Positions 17,344 through 25,135 of a DNA stretch of 52,813 bases are shown here, one piece after another. The DNA is from a virus. Positions within the stretch are counted from its first letter, which is position 1, and each line of letters starts with the position of its first letter. The notes beneath the pieces are model-generated. The model was not told the origin of the DNA. It saw nothing but the letters and a program-made list of their open reading frames with translations, and searched no databases. The stretch covers positions 1 to 52,813 of the IMG/VR virus record IMGVR_UViG_3300042308_001282; one strand, 5' to 3'. A program made the position numbers and the translations under genes.

Positions 17344-18321
17344 ATGGACTTTGTTGATGTAAAGTACATCAATTTGATATCTTCTCGTTTTCAGAAATTC
17401 AAGAAGGTAAAGAATAATCTTTACAACTTTCGTTGCCCTATTTGCGGCGACTCTCAAAAAAATAAAAATAAGGCAAGAGGTTATTTGTATCAAGTAAAAA
17501 ATAACACAAACTTTAAGTGCCATAATTGTGGCATTAATATTTCCTTCAACAATTTTCTCAAACAAATAGATTCCGTAATCTATAAGCAATATGCATTTGA
17601 AAAATTTAAAGATGGAAAGACTGGTAGAAACTTCACTGTTGAAGAACCAGCGTTTCATTTTCAAGCACCAAAGTTTAAACCTAAACTAGACTTACCTAAA
17701 GCATCAGAAAATCCTGATGCAAATGAATATTTGGTAAAGAGAAAATTAAATCCGCATAACTATTATTACGCCGAAAAATTTAAGTCTTGGACTAATTCTT
17801 TAAAGAAAGTCTTCGATGATACAAGTAAAGATGAACCTAGGATTATCATTCCTCTGTTCTATCAAGATACTCTTATTGGATTTCAAGGTAGAGCACTTGA
17901 TCATAATAAGATTAAATACATTACTGTAATGCTTGATGATGATGCACCAAAAATATATGGTCTCGATGAAATCAAAAAAGATCAAACTGTCTACATCACG
18001 GAAGGTCCATTCGATTCAACTTTCATATGCAACTCAATTGCTCTTTGTGGAGCTGACGGTGATGTTAGTAAGTGGGGTATTAGCAATTGTGTGTGGATCT
18101 ATGATAACGAACCACGTAATGCAGAAATCCACCGCAGAATTGAACATTGTATCAGTGGAGGAGATAAGGTCGTAATTTGGCCATCTAATATAAAAGAAAA
18201 AGATGTGAATGATCTAATTATTAGTGGATATTCTCAAGAAAATATTATGAAAATTATTAAAGAAAATGTTTATAAAGGATTGGAGGCAAAATTAAAATTA
18301 AATCAATGGAAAAGATGTTGA
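17344..18321 (+). CDS. 61: DNA primase gp61 (DnaG type)
   Basis: 325 residues from ATG 17344 (MDFVDVKYINL), with AGG about 13 nt upstream; a TTG at 17338 is the alternative. It makes RNA primers with helicase gp41. The N-terminal zinc ribbon CPICGDSQKN...CHNCG (about 30-62) and the TOPRIM strands YITEGPFDSTF (E about 220) and VWIYDNEPRN (DxE) are visible. The C-terminal GLEAKLKLNQWKRC occurs again, diverged, 700 bp downstream at 18926-19033 beyond an inverted homing gene. The annotated 3' end therefore lies at an invasion junction. Confidence 0.9.
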   Translation: MDFVDVKYINLISSRFQKFKKVKNNLYNFRCPICGDSQKNKNKARGYLYQVKNNTNFKCHNCGINISFNNFLKQIDSVIYKQYAFEKFKDGKTGRNFTVEEPAFHFQAPKFKPKLDLPKASENPDANEYLVKRKLNPHNYYYAEKFKSWTNSLKKVFDDTSKDEPRIIIPLFYQDTLIGFQGRALDHNKIKYITVMLDDDAPKIYGLDEIKKDQTVYITEGPFDSTFICNSIALCGADGDVSKWGISNCVWIYDNEPRNAEIHRRIEHCISGGDKVVIWPSNIKEKDVNDLIISGYSQENIMKIIKENVYKGLEAKLKLNQWKRC

Positions 18322-18891
18322 TGTATTAGGAACGCATTTTAAGTGATGTTTTAAATTGGATTTTATAGTTTCTCTTTTGCAAAATAAACAACAAAATCTA
18401 TCAGTTCTTTGTTTTTTAAATAGTGGATGTTTTTCTCCTCTTATTCCAAACATTGGATTATTTTTTCCTTTCATCCTTTTTGAATGATCTGGTCTTTTTC
18501 TTCTTGCATGTGGTCTTGGGATGCCTTTTGTTTTTTCACTTAACTTTTGGTTTCTTTCTTTGGTATGTTTTTTTCCTGAAAAACCAGATCCAAATTTTCC
18601 ATTTGCAACTGCTATTGATTTGTTGATATAAAGTGGATTTTTGTCTACCTTTAAATGTCTATGTATTTTTTCTTCTTTTTGATATGCATCTTTTCTTTTT
18701 TTAAATTCTTGTATTATTAAAGTCTTAAATAAATGTGGATTATTTTTAATTTCTATTTTCCATATATCTCTGTATTCTTCGGACATTACTGAACCATGAT
18801 ATCCACCATCAATTTTATCGATACTTGTTGAACCAATATAAAATGGAGGAAGATTATTTCCTTTATAAATTGTAAGATAAACGCAGTACAT
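18298..18891 (-). CDS. GIY-YIG homing endonuclease with NUMOD3 repeats
   Basis: 197 residues on the minus strand inside a plus-strand operon. The GIY-YIG core is YCVYLTIYKG...FYIGST (residues 2-23). It is followed by NUMOD3-like DNA-binding repeats (GKKHTKERNQKLSEKTKG; HSKRMKGKNNPMFG; KHPLFKK) and a C-terminal Cys/His cluster (FCCLFCKRE...HHLKC). Such enzymes nick or cut intronless/HEG-less alleles to spread. Its 3' end overlaps the primase 3' end antisense by 24 bp. It is expressed opposite to its neighbours, probably from a minus-strand AATAAATAG in the hairpin at 18892-18939. Confidence 0.88.
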   Translation of the reverse strand: MYCVYLTIYKGNNLPPFYIGSTSIDKIDGGYHGSVMSEEYRDIWKIEIKNNPHLFKTLIIQEFKKRKDAYQKEEKIHRHLKVDKNPLYINKSIAVANGKFGSGFSGKKHTKERNQKLSEKTKGIPRPHARRKRPDHSKRMKGKNNPMFGIRGEKHPLFKKQRTDRFCCLFCKRETIKSNLKHHLKCVPNTSTSFPLI

Positions 18892-18939
18892 ACCATATCA
18901 TTAATATCTAAAACTATTTATTAATATTAATGATATGGT
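18892..18939 (-). repeat. 16-bp perfect inverted repeat with minus-strand late promoter in the loop
   Basis: ACCATATCATTAATAT (18892-18907) and ATATTAATGATATGGT (18924-18939) are perfect inverted repeats abutting the homing gene start codon. On the minus strand the loop reads TAATAAATAG, a late-type promoter. The right arm is also primase coding sequence (I-N-D-M-V), so the left arm is an inverted copy of the target. Confidence 0.75.
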
Positions 18940-19033
18940 TCTTTCTGGACTGGATGTGCAGTCTGTGATAGAATTAAATACTTACTCTGGATTAGAAGCA
19001 AAACTAAAATTCACTACTTGGAAGAAAATATGA
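18926..19033 (+). pseudogene. Orphaned 3' end of primase gp61
   Basis: In frame to TGA 19031-19033 this reads INDMVLSGLDVQSV, then GLEAKLKFTTWKKI. It aligns with the current primase C-terminus VNDLIISGYSQENI...GLEAKLKLNQWKRC. Its TGA overlaps the nrdA ATG (ATGA), the natural coupling of an intact primase-nrdA junction. It is therefore the original primase 3' end, left behind when the homing gene arrived with a substitute end. Confidence 0.85.
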
Positions 19034-21327
19034 GCAACGGAACAAAAGTTAAAAAACGTGATGGTCGAATTGAGTCTCTCGACCTGGATAAGATGCATCT
19101 GATGGTTGAAGAGGCATGTAAAAGTCTTTCAGGTGTCTCTGCTAGTCAAGTTGAAATGACTTCTGGTATTCAATTTTATGATGGAATTACTACAGGAGAA
19201 ATTCAGGAAATTCTGATTCGTTCTGCTTCGGATTTGATTGATCTAGACCACCCAAACTACCAATATGTTGCAGCAAGGTTACTTCTGTTTGCTGTCCGTA
19301 AACAACTTTATGGTAAGATGAAAGAACTTCCATCTCTTGAGCAGCACATTTACAACTGCGTAAATCAAGAGGTATACGATAATGATATCTTTAACAAATA
19401 TTCGCAGGAAGATATTGCTCGTGCGGAGTCTTTTATTGATCATGATCGTGACTATTTGTTTACATATGCTGGTCTTCGCCAAGTAGTAGACAAATATCTT
19501 GTTCAGGATCGTAGTAATGGTGGTGTATATGAAACACCACAGTTTATGTACATGATGATTGCTCTGACTATCTTTGCAGAGTATCCAAAAGAAACCCGTA
19601 TGTCATATGTCAAGAGGTATTATGACGCAATCTCCAAACACAAAATCAACATCCCAACACCAATCATGGCGGGAGTGCGAACTCCGCTTAGACAATTTGC
19701 TAGCTGTGTGCTTGTTGACGTTGATGACACCCTCGATAGTATCTTTAGTAGTGATATGGCTATTGGCAGATACGTTGCACAGAGGGCGGGAATCGGCATC
19801 AACGCTGGTCGAATCCGTGGTATCAACAGCAAAATTAGAGGTGGAGAAGTTCAACACACGGGTGTTGTACCATTTCTCAAGAAGTTTGAAGCAACTGTCC
19901 GATGCTGCACGCAAAATGGCATACGAGGTGGATCCGCGACAGTCCACTTCCCAATCTGGCACCAAGAAATAGAGGACATTCTGGTTCTCAAGAATAATAA
20001 AGGTACGGAGGACAATCGTGTTCGTAAACTTGATTACAGCATTCAGATCAGCAAACTCTTCTATGAGAGGTTCATTCAGGATGGTGAGATCACGCTTTTC
20101 TCCCCCCATGATGTACCTGGACTTTATGATAGCTTTGGACTCCCTGAATTTGATGAACTCTACTGTTCATATGAAAAAGATCCGACCATTAAGAAAAAGA
20201 CTATTAAGGCACAGGAACTCATTCTTAATCTTCTCAAAGAACGTGCAGAAACGGGTCGTATCTATATTATGAATATTGACCACTGTAATTCTCACTCATC
20301 CTTTAAGGACAAAGTGAACATGTCAAATCTTTGTCAGGAAATTACTCTTCCCACAGACCCTCTTCAGCATATTGACGATACGATGGGGGAGATTGCTCTC
20401 TGCATTCTCTCTGCTATTAACGTCGGTAAAGTGAAATCTGATGAGGAACTTGAAGAACTTTGTGATCTTTCAGTTCGTGGTTTGGATGAGTTGATTGATT
20501 ATCAGAAATACCCCGTAGTGGCGGCAGAAATCGCCACCAAGGCGCGTCGTTCTCTTGGTATAGGGTTTATTGGTCTTGCACACTATTTGGCAAAACTTGG
20601 GTTCAATTACGACTCCCAAGAAGCATGGGATGCAGTTCATGGTCTTTCTGAATCTTTCCAATATTATCTTCTGAAAGCATCCAATCAACTTGCCAAAGAG
20701 AAGGGATATTGTGAATATTTTGGACGCACAAAGTATGCTGATGGTATTCTTCCTATTGATACGTACAAAAAAGATGTAGACGAAATTTCGCCCATTAACC
20801 TTCAACATGATTGGGAAACTCTTAGGTCATCTATCTTGGAACACGGTCTCAGGCACTCAACATTGTCCGCACAGATGCCATCGGAGAGCAGTTCCGTTGT
20901 GTCAAATGCAACCAATGGAATCGAACCTCCTCGTGGATTCTTGTCCGTTAAGAAGAGTAAAAAGGGACCGCTCAAACAGATTGTTCCGCAGTATCATACC
21001 CTTAAGAACACTTATACGCTTCTTTGGGATATGCCTAGCAATCGTGGTTATATTAACATTGTTGCTGTGATGCAAAAATTCTTTGACCAGGCAATCTCTG
21101 GAAATTGGTCATACAACCCAGAAAACTACAAAGATAATGAAGTTCCTGTGTCAGTAATGGCGAATGACTTTTTGACTACATACAAGATGGGATGGAAAAC
21201 TTCATACTACCAAAACACTTACGATATTAAGACTGATGAGGTAGTAGAAGAGAAACCCAATCTTCAAGATTTGCTAAGTGAGTTAAGTTCAGCAGAGGAG
21301 GGGGAGTGTGAATCCTGCGCAGTTTGA
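19030..21327 (+). CDS. nrdA: Ribonucleotide reductase class Ia alpha subunit
   Basis: 765 residues from ATG 19030; a TTG at 19018 is inside the primase remnant. It reduces ribonucleoside diphosphates using a radical supplied by NrdB. Active-site features are the redox cysteines in FASCVLVDVDD and ALCILSAINVG, the radical cysteine loop NLCQEITLP, and SNRGYINIV near the radical-transfer tyrosines. The C-terminal swinging arm GECESCAV carries a CxxC pair. An N-terminal ATP-cone-like KKRDGRIESLDLDKM is present. It overlaps nrdB by 20 bp. Confidence 0.97.
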   Translation: MSNGTKVKKRDGRIESLDLDKMHLMVEEACKSLSGVSASQVEMTSGIQFYDGITTGEIQEILIRSASDLIDLDHPNYQYVAARLLLFAVRKQLYGKMKELPSLEQHIYNCVNQEVYDNDIFNKYSQEDIARAESFIDHDRDYLFTYAGLRQVVDKYLVQDRSNGGVYETPQFMYMMIALTIFAEYPKETRMSYVKRYYDAISKHKINIPTPIMAGVRTPLRQFASCVLVDVDDTLDSIFSSDMAIGRYVAQRAGIGINAGRIRGINSKIRGGEVQHTGVVPFLKKFEATVRCCTQNGIRGGSATVHFPIWHQEIEDILVLKNNKGTEDNRVRKLDYSIQISKLFYERFIQDGEITLFSPHDVPGLYDSFGLPEFDELYCSYEKDPTIKKKTIKAQELILNLLKERAETGRIYIMNIDHCNSHSSFKDKVNMSNLCQEITLPTDPLQHIDDTMGEIALCILSAINVGKVKSDEELEELCDLSVRGLDELIDYQKYPVVAAEIATKARRSLGIGFIGLAHYLAKLGFNYDSQEAWDAVHGLSESFQYYLLKASNQLAKEKGYCEYFGRTKYADGILPIDTYKKDVDEISPINLQHDWETLRSSILEHGLRHSTLSAQMPSESSSVVSNATNGIEPPRGFLSVKKSKKGPLKQIVPQYHTLKNTYTLLWDMPSNRGYINIVAVMQKFFDQAISGNWSYNPENYKDNEVPVSVMANDFLTTYKMGWKTSYYQNTYDIKTDEVVEEKPNLQDLLSELSSAEEGECESCAV

Positions 21328-22501
21328 TTTTAAAACTTCTTCAATAGAAGAAACCACCAATATTAAAGGAATGACAGTTTTTAACACCGAAAAAGTTGAT
21401 ACCAAAAAGCAACCTATGTTTTTTGGAAAACCTCTTGGAGTTCAGAGATACGATTCATACAAATATCCTATATTCGATAAACTAACTACTCAGCAACTTG
21501 GATACTTCTGGAGACCCGAAGAGGTCTCCCTCCAGAAGGATCGTGGCGATTATCAAACTCTTCGTCCTGAACAAAAGCATATCTATACTTCTAATCTGAA
21601 GTATCAGATCATGCTTGATAGTGTTCAGGGTCGTGGTCCTGGTATGGCATTTATTCCATATTGTTCACTTCCTGAATTGGAAGCATGTATGGAAGTATGG
21701 GGATTTATGGAGATGATCCATAGTCGCTCATACACTTATATTATTAAAAACATCTATTCCGATCCTTCTGAGGTATTTGATACTATCATTGGCGATGAGC
21801 GTATTCTGGAACGTGCTAAGAGCGTTACAGAGTCATATGATGATTTTATTCAATCAGCACAGCAATATGGTGTATCTGACGCTTGGATGCACAATCTTGA
21901 AGGAGTTTCATACGCAAAGGAAACAATCAACGATGTTAAACGAAAACTGTACAGAGCAGTCGCAAACGTTAATATTCTTGAAGGTATTCGCTTTTACGTT
22001 AGTTTTGCTTGTAGTTTCGCCTTTGGTGAACTTAAGATTATGGAAGGATCCGCTAAAATCATCTCTCTTATTGCAAGAGACGAAAATCAACACTTAGCAC
22101 TTACTCAGAATATTCTGAATAAGTGGAGAGAGGGTGATGATCCAGAAATGCAAAAGATTATGAAGGAAGAAGAAGAGTGGACTTATAAAATGTTTGATCG
22201 TGCTGTAAATGAAGAAAAGAAATGGGCAGATTATCTGTTCAAAGATGGCAGCATGATTGGACTTAATGACAAATTACTACAACAATATGTTGAGTGGATT
22301 GCAAACCGTAGACTAAAGGCAATTGGACTTAAACCCCAATATGATATTGCGGCAAACAATAATCCACTTCCATGGACTCAGCACTGGATTTCCTCCAAAG
22401 GACTTCAAGTGGCACCACAGGAAACAGAAGTCGAAAGTTATGTCGTAGGAGGCATTAAGCAAGATGTTACCAAAAATACTTTTGCAGGATTCCAACTATG
22501 A
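21308..22501 (+). CDS. nrdB: Ribonucleotide reductase class Ia beta subunit
   Basis: 397 residues from GTG 21308, chosen because of the excellent AGAGGAGGGGG ribosome site at 21294-21304. An in-frame ATG at 21371 matches the E. coli start better but has no spaced ribosome site. It houses the diiron-tyrosyl radical. Visible are MFFGKPLGVQRYD, FWRPEEVSLQKDR, the metal/radical helix EMIHSRSYTYIIKNI (E..H and Tyr) and the second-site ARDENQHLALTQ (E..H). Confidence 0.96.
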   Translation: MNPAQFDFKTSSIEETTNIKGMTVFNTEKVDTKKQPMFFGKPLGVQRYDSYKYPIFDKLTTQQLGYFWRPEEVSLQKDRGDYQTLRPEQKHIYTSNLKYQIMLDSVQGRGPGMAFIPYCSLPELEACMEVWGFMEMIHSRSYTYIIKNIYSDPSEVFDTIIGDERILERAKSVTESYDDFIQSAQQYGVSDAWMHNLEGVSYAKETINDVKRKLYRAVANVNILEGIRFYVSFACSFAFGELKIMEGSAKIISLIARDENQHLALTQNILNKWREGDDPEMQKIMKEEEEWTYKMFDRAVNEEKKWADYLFKDGSMIGLNDKLLQQYVEWIANRRLKAIGLKPQYDIAANNNPLPWTQHWISSKGLQVAPQETEVESYVVGGIKQDVTKNTFAGFQL

Positions 22502-22613
22502 TGAATGGTGCGAACAAGAAATCATAAATGCATATAGAGATGCAGCGGAGTGTGATGAGTTTATGTTTGGAGATTATGATTATTGTAAAGAATGGTTAGG
22601 TGCAAATGACTAA
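22464..22613 (+). CDS. Small acidic protein overlapping the nrdB 3' end (49 aa)
   Basis: The frame from ATG 22464 to TAA 22611-22613 overlaps nrdB by 38 bp. AGGAGG at 22447-22452 lies 11 bp upstream. The peptide begins MLPKILLQDSNYDEWCEQEI and ends YCKEWLGAND, acidic and aromatic with three cysteines. It ends just before a terminator. It might be a thiol-active accessory of the reductase, but that is speculation. Confidence 0.5.
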   Translation: MLPKILLQDSNYDEWCEQEIINAYRDAAECDEFMFGDYDYCKEWLGAND

Positions 22614-22625
22614 TCACACATAGAT

Positions 22626-22651
22626 AGAGGAGGTTACGCCTCCTCTTTTTT
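22626..22651 (+). terminator. Terminator abutting the next start codon
   Basis: AGAGGAGG-TTACG-CCTCCTCT is followed by T6. The next ATG is at 22652, directly after the T run. Confidence 0.88.
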
Positions 22652-22813
22652 ATGCCTAAAAATCAACTGAATAAAGACGAATTGAAAGTTCGTGTTTTAA
22701 AACTAAAAGATAAACTTCATAAAGATCATATTAGACCTGAAATGGATATGAAAGGACTTGCTCATAAATATCTGAATGAAGTTCTTGATATAATAGATGA
22801 GTACAGATATTGA
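22652..22813 (+). CDS. Small basic helical protein (53 aa)
   Basis: ATG 22652 to TGA 22811-22813. It begins MPKNQLNKDELKVRVLKLKD and ends LNEVLDIIDEYRY, a charged helical coil. It begins directly after a terminator T tract and overlaps the next gene by 17 bp. Function unknown. Confidence 0.62.
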   Translation: MPKNQLNKDELKVRVLKLKDKLHKDHIRPEMDMKGLAHKYLNEVLDIIDEYRY

Positions 22814-23240
22814 CTATGAAAATCCTTGGATTTATAATGGAGTGCCTTTTACTTCCTCTAATATTCAAGATTATTTTGGTTTTGTTTATCTTATCCAGAA
22901 TAATCTTACTGGCAAAAAATATATTGGAAGAAAATATCTTTGGCAGTTCCGTACTCCAAAGGGTAAAAAAAGAAAAGTAAAATCAGAATCAAATTGGAAG
23001 GAATACTATGGGTCTTGTCCGGAACTTAAAGAAGACATTGACAAATTGGGCAGAGAAAATTTTAGTCGAACTATCTTATCATTACATAAAACAAAGGGCA
23101 AAACAAACTTTGGAGAGACCAGCCAACTTTTCAAAAACGATGTCCTCACGGAGTCCCTTGACGACGGAGAACCCGCCTTCTATAATAGCAACATCCTTGG
23201 AAGGTTTTACCGAAAAGACTATTATGACCGCAACGACTGA
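22797..23240 (+). CDS. GIY-YIG family endonuclease
   Basis: 147 residues. The GIY-YIG core GFVYLIQNNLTGKKYIGRKY (about 28-47) is followed by an Arg-containing helix, a catalytic-type Glu (EYYG/ELKED) and a NFGETSQLFKNDVLTE segment. No NUMOD repeats are present, unlike the homing genes at 18298 and 44403. It is embedded with overlaps on both sides, so it may be a resident repair or recombination nuclease rather than a selfish gene. Confidence 0.8.
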   Translation: MSTDIDYENPWIYNGVPFTSSNIQDYFGFVYLIQNNLTGKKYIGRKYLWQFRTPKGKKRKVKSESNWKEYYGSCPELKEDIDKLGRENFSRTILSLHKTKGKTNFGETSQLFKNDVLTESLDDGEPAFYNSNILGRFYRKDYYDRND

Positions 23241-23397
23241 AGATATCGTGGCGCATGTGAGAACTTGGTCTCTTGATCGTGCTGCTGATATGAGTATTCA
23301 TAAAGAGGATGCCCGCGCAATTCTTGCTGAGTTCTATGAGTGGATTGAACCAGAAAGTGATGAACTGGAAATTGTCTCTCTAGAACCAGAAGATTGA
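23224..23397 (+). CDS. Small acidic protein (57 aa)
   Basis: From ATG 23224, overlapping the GIY-YIG gene by 17 bp. It begins MTATTEDIVAHVRTWSLDRA and ends in an acidic tail (EPESDELEIVSLEPED). A single helical domain is likely. Function unknown. Confidence 0.62.
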   Translation: MTATTEDIVAHVRTWSLDRAADMSIHKEDARAILAEFYEWIEPESDELEIVSLEPED

Positions 23398-23422
23398 CAA
23401 TCCATAAATACTCACTTATAAT
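23394..23422 (+). promoter_or_regulatory. Canonical sigma70 promoter overlapping a late-type motif
   Basis: TTGACA (23394-23399), 17 bp, TATAAT (23417-23422). The spacer includes CATAAATA, a late-type element. The expected start falls in the hairpin that follows. Confidence 0.7.
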
Positions 23423-23426
23423 GTTA

Positions 23427-23455
23427 AGATTCACAACTATGTGAATCTTTTTTAT
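23427..23455 (+). terminator. Hairpin terminator
   Basis: AAGATTCACA (23427-23436) pairs with TGTGAATCTT (23440-23449), followed by T6. It lies at the start point of the promoter just upstream, so it mainly stops readthrough from upstream. A second hairpin, CCCTTT-GAGA-AAAGGG, lies near 23491-23506. Confidence 0.8.
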
Positions 23456-23551
23456 TATGAGACTTTGATTTTAATTTAGAGCCGTGGAAGATGCCCTTTG
23501 AGAAAAGGGTGGACCCCTCTTCTATACGGATGTAGAGTTCTATTAATTTTA

Positions 23552-23914
23552 ATGCTTTTTAAAACACTTTCGATTTTAGCCCTTGCCACTGCAGGACTAG
23601 CACCCCTTCAAGCAAAGGCAGCGAGCGGATGTTCACTCGCATCACACTATGGAGTTGGTGATGGGTATCACGGGCAGATAACTGCCAATGGAGAAAGATA
23701 CAATGCTTATGGAAATTCGGTAGCACATAAAACACTTCCCTTTGGAACTAGATTGCGCGTAACCAATCAATCAAATGGAAGATCAGTAATTGTGCGTGTA
23801 AATGATCGCGGTCCTTATATCGCGGGTAGAGACCTTGACTTGTCTTATGGTGCATTCTCTACTATTGCTTCACCTAGTCAAGGTGTAGCTAGAATTTGCT
23901 ACTCGCGTGTATGA
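23552..23914 (+). CDS. RlpA-like secreted double-psi beta-barrel protein
   Basis: 120 residues from ATG 23552; an upstream TTG would add residues before the signal. A signal peptide (MLFKTLSILALATAGLAPLQ, cut after AKA) precedes an RlpA/DPBB domain: CSLASHYGVGDGYHGQITAN, AHKTLPFGTRLRVTN, VIVRVNDRGPY and GRDLDLS, with the conserved aspartates. RlpA proteins act on peptidoglycan glycan strands. It is short, a single domain without SPOR. It may act on the host envelope, for lysis, entry or division effects. No good ribosome site is visible. Confidence 0.85.
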   Translation: MLFKTLSILALATAGLAPLQAKAASGCSLASHYGVGDGYHGQITANGERYNAYGNSVAHKTLPFGTRLRVTNQSNGRSVIVRVNDRGPYIAGRDLDLSYGAFSTIASPSQGVARICYSRV

Positions 23915-23938
23915 TTGAATGAAAACCGAATAATAAAT

Positions 23939-23969
23939 AGAGGGGAGCGGTTGCTACTCCTCTTTTTTT
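23939..23969 (+). terminator. Imperfect hairpin terminator abutting the next start
   Basis: AGAGGGGAG (23939-23947) pairs with CTCCTCT (23957-23963) with a bulge, followed by T6. ATG 23970 follows directly. AATAAATAG at 23933-23940 is a late-type promoter just before it. Confidence 0.7.
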
Positions 23970-24374
23970 ATGTTTAATTTTAACTTCGGAAAGAAGAAAT
24001 CAGACAAGAAGCAGATAATCCTCATAAGCGTAATACTCAGTGGTATCGTAGCAACCCTCTCACAATGCTCTGGAGTCTCCTCAGAGCGTCTCTGGGACCT
24101 TCTAGACGAGGTACAGAGGTCTCTGTTCCCTCAGACCATAATCAACGATGTTTTGCTCCAAGATCCTGGTGTGGTGGAGAGGAGAGTCGAAAGAGATGTA
24201 GATAAAGCAATCAGAGAATATGAACGCTTGACAAGACACTCAGAACCACCTAGAGTACCTTTGCCCAGGTTGATAAAGAAATCTCTAGATAATTCTAAGT
24301 GTTATAGTAAAGAATGTAAGTCTTTAGGTGGAGAAATAAGACTTTGTGCTCCTTGGAAAGAGGATTGTGTTTAA
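23970..24374 (+). CDS. Membrane-anchored hypothetical protein
   Basis: 134 residues. Basic N-terminus (FGKKKSDKKQ), then one hydrophobic segment (IILISVILSGIVATLSQCSG; the Cys follows LSQ and is not a clean lipobox). A charged helical body (RRVERDVDKAIREYERL) and a C-terminal Cys-rich tail (CYSKECKSLGG...CAPWKEDC) complete it. The tail suggests a disulfide-stabilised periplasmic end. Similar proteins occur in cyanophages; function is unknown. Confidence 0.65.
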   Translation: MFNFNFGKKKSDKKQIILISVILSGIVATLSQCSGVSSERLWDLLDEVQRSLFPQTIINDVLLQDPGVVERRVERDVDKAIREYERLTRHSEPPRVPLPRLIKKSLDNSKCYSKECKSLGGEIRLCAPWKEDCV

Positions 24375-24378
24375 AATG

Positions 24379-24386
24379 TATAAATA
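24379..24386 (+). promoter_or_regulatory. Late promoter TATAAATA
   Basis: Exact late motif 30 bp before ATG 24417. Confidence 0.72.
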
Positions 24387-24416
24387 ACTTATCCTTATAT
24401 TTACTTAAAGGTTATT

Positions 24417-24605
24417 ATGTCAGTATCACAAGAACTCTTAAATGCTGTTGAAGTGTGGAAAGTAGAAGATGAAAAATTTACTACAGGAAACAATTCTGCA
24501 GGAACTCGCGCTCGTAAAGCACTTCAAGAAATTGCTAAATTAGTTAAATCCCGTAGAGCAGAAATTGCAGAGGAAAAAAATTCCCGTAAAGAAGCAAAGG
24601 GTTGA
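24417..24605 (+). CDS. Histone H1-like basic DNA-binding protein
   Basis: 62 residues. The core NSAGTRARKALQEIAKLVKS, followed by RRAEI, matches small bacterial histone H1-like proteins (AGTRARKA...L..L...R). The C-terminus is charged. It is probably a non-specific DNA-compacting protein of the virion or late infection, and an exact late promoter precedes it. Confidence 0.75.
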   Translation: MSVSQELLNAVEVWKVEDEKFTTGNNSAGTRARKALQEIAKLVKSRRAEIAEEKNSRKEAKG

Positions 24606-24624
24606 AAATTTATAAGAAAACTCT

Positions 24625-24632
24625 TATAAATA
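24625..24632 (+). promoter_or_regulatory. Late promoter TATAAATA
   Basis: Exact late motif 21 bp before ATG 24654. Confidence 0.72.
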
Positions 24633-24653
24633 AACATACTTAGGTCGAAAACA

Positions 24654-24755
24654 ATGTCTTATCCAATGCCCACCAAACAGTTTAGTATTCTCGATTGCCG
24701 CTATTGGCATATTGAGGGTGCTCCCCTGTTTGCGGATATGGAAAGACATATGTAA
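24654..24755 (+). CDS. Very small protein (33 aa)
   Basis: ATG 24654 to TAA 24753-24755, beginning MSYPMPTKQFSILDCRYWHI. It sits directly under its own late promoter and before a terminator, which supports a real monocistronic unit. There is no clear ribosome site. Function unknown. Confidence 0.5.
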   Translation: MSYPMPTKQFSILDCRYWHIEGAPLFADMERHM

Positions 24756-24779
24756 GATGTAATCCATAAAGCAAAATAC

Positions 24780-24814
24780 AGGGGAGAGAAACCAAAAGTT
24801 TCCTCCCTTTTTTT
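24780..24814 (+). terminator. Hairpin terminator abutting a start codon
   Basis: AGGGGAGAGAAAC (24780-24792) pairs with bulges to GTTTCCTCCCT (24798-24808), followed by T6. ATG 24815 follows at once. Confidence 0.68.
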
Positions 24815-24949
24815 ATGCTTTGTGCCACTTGTTCAACTGGTCGTATCATTTGCCATTGGGGTCCAAACCCTGGTATATTACTTGAGTTGGTGGGGGAACG
24901 AGACCCCAAGTGCCTAGGACCACTTCTGGAACTGGCACAAACCACTTGA
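24815..24949 (+). CDS. Possible small Cys-rich protein (44 aa)
   Basis: Open frame from ATG 24815 to TGA 24947-24949, starting MLCATCSTGRIICHWGPNPG with a CxxC. It begins right after a terminator T tract, like three other genes in the window. No homologue is recognised and no ribosome site is seen, so it may be spurious. Confidence 0.3.
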   Translation: MLCATCSTGRIICHWGPNPGILLELVGERDPKCLGPLLELAQTT

Positions 24950-25024
24950 TTCCCAACGGGTTCTGTGGTATTCTTAAGGAGTGGTTGAGAGACCACCAGC
25001 ACCTTGACAATCTAAACCTTTAAT

Positions 25025-25097
25025 GGGTCTGTTGCATAGCGGCTAATGCACCTGGCTTTTAACCAGTATATCGTGGGTTCGAGTCCCACCAGACCCA
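25025..25097 (+). tRNA. tRNA-Lys (UUU)
   Basis: Acceptor GGGTCTG/CAGACCC, discriminator A, T arm GTGGG-TTCGAGT-CCCAC, anticodon loop CTTTTAA. First gene of the tRNA array; CCA is not encoded. Confidence 0.93.
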
Positions 25098-25135
25098 TTG
25101 ACCGCTACAGTTCGGTCATTAAACATAAACTGTTC

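Noticed and set aside
18298-18891. Homing gene as part of an intein or intron in primase
   Set aside because: It is on the opposite strand, the primase frame stops before it, and there are no intein splice motifs or group I core sequences; a duplication flanking a free-standing gene fits better.
24682-25002. Minus-strand 106-codon frame before the tRNA array
   Set aside because: No ribosome site; it lies opposite small plus-strand units with promoters and terminators.
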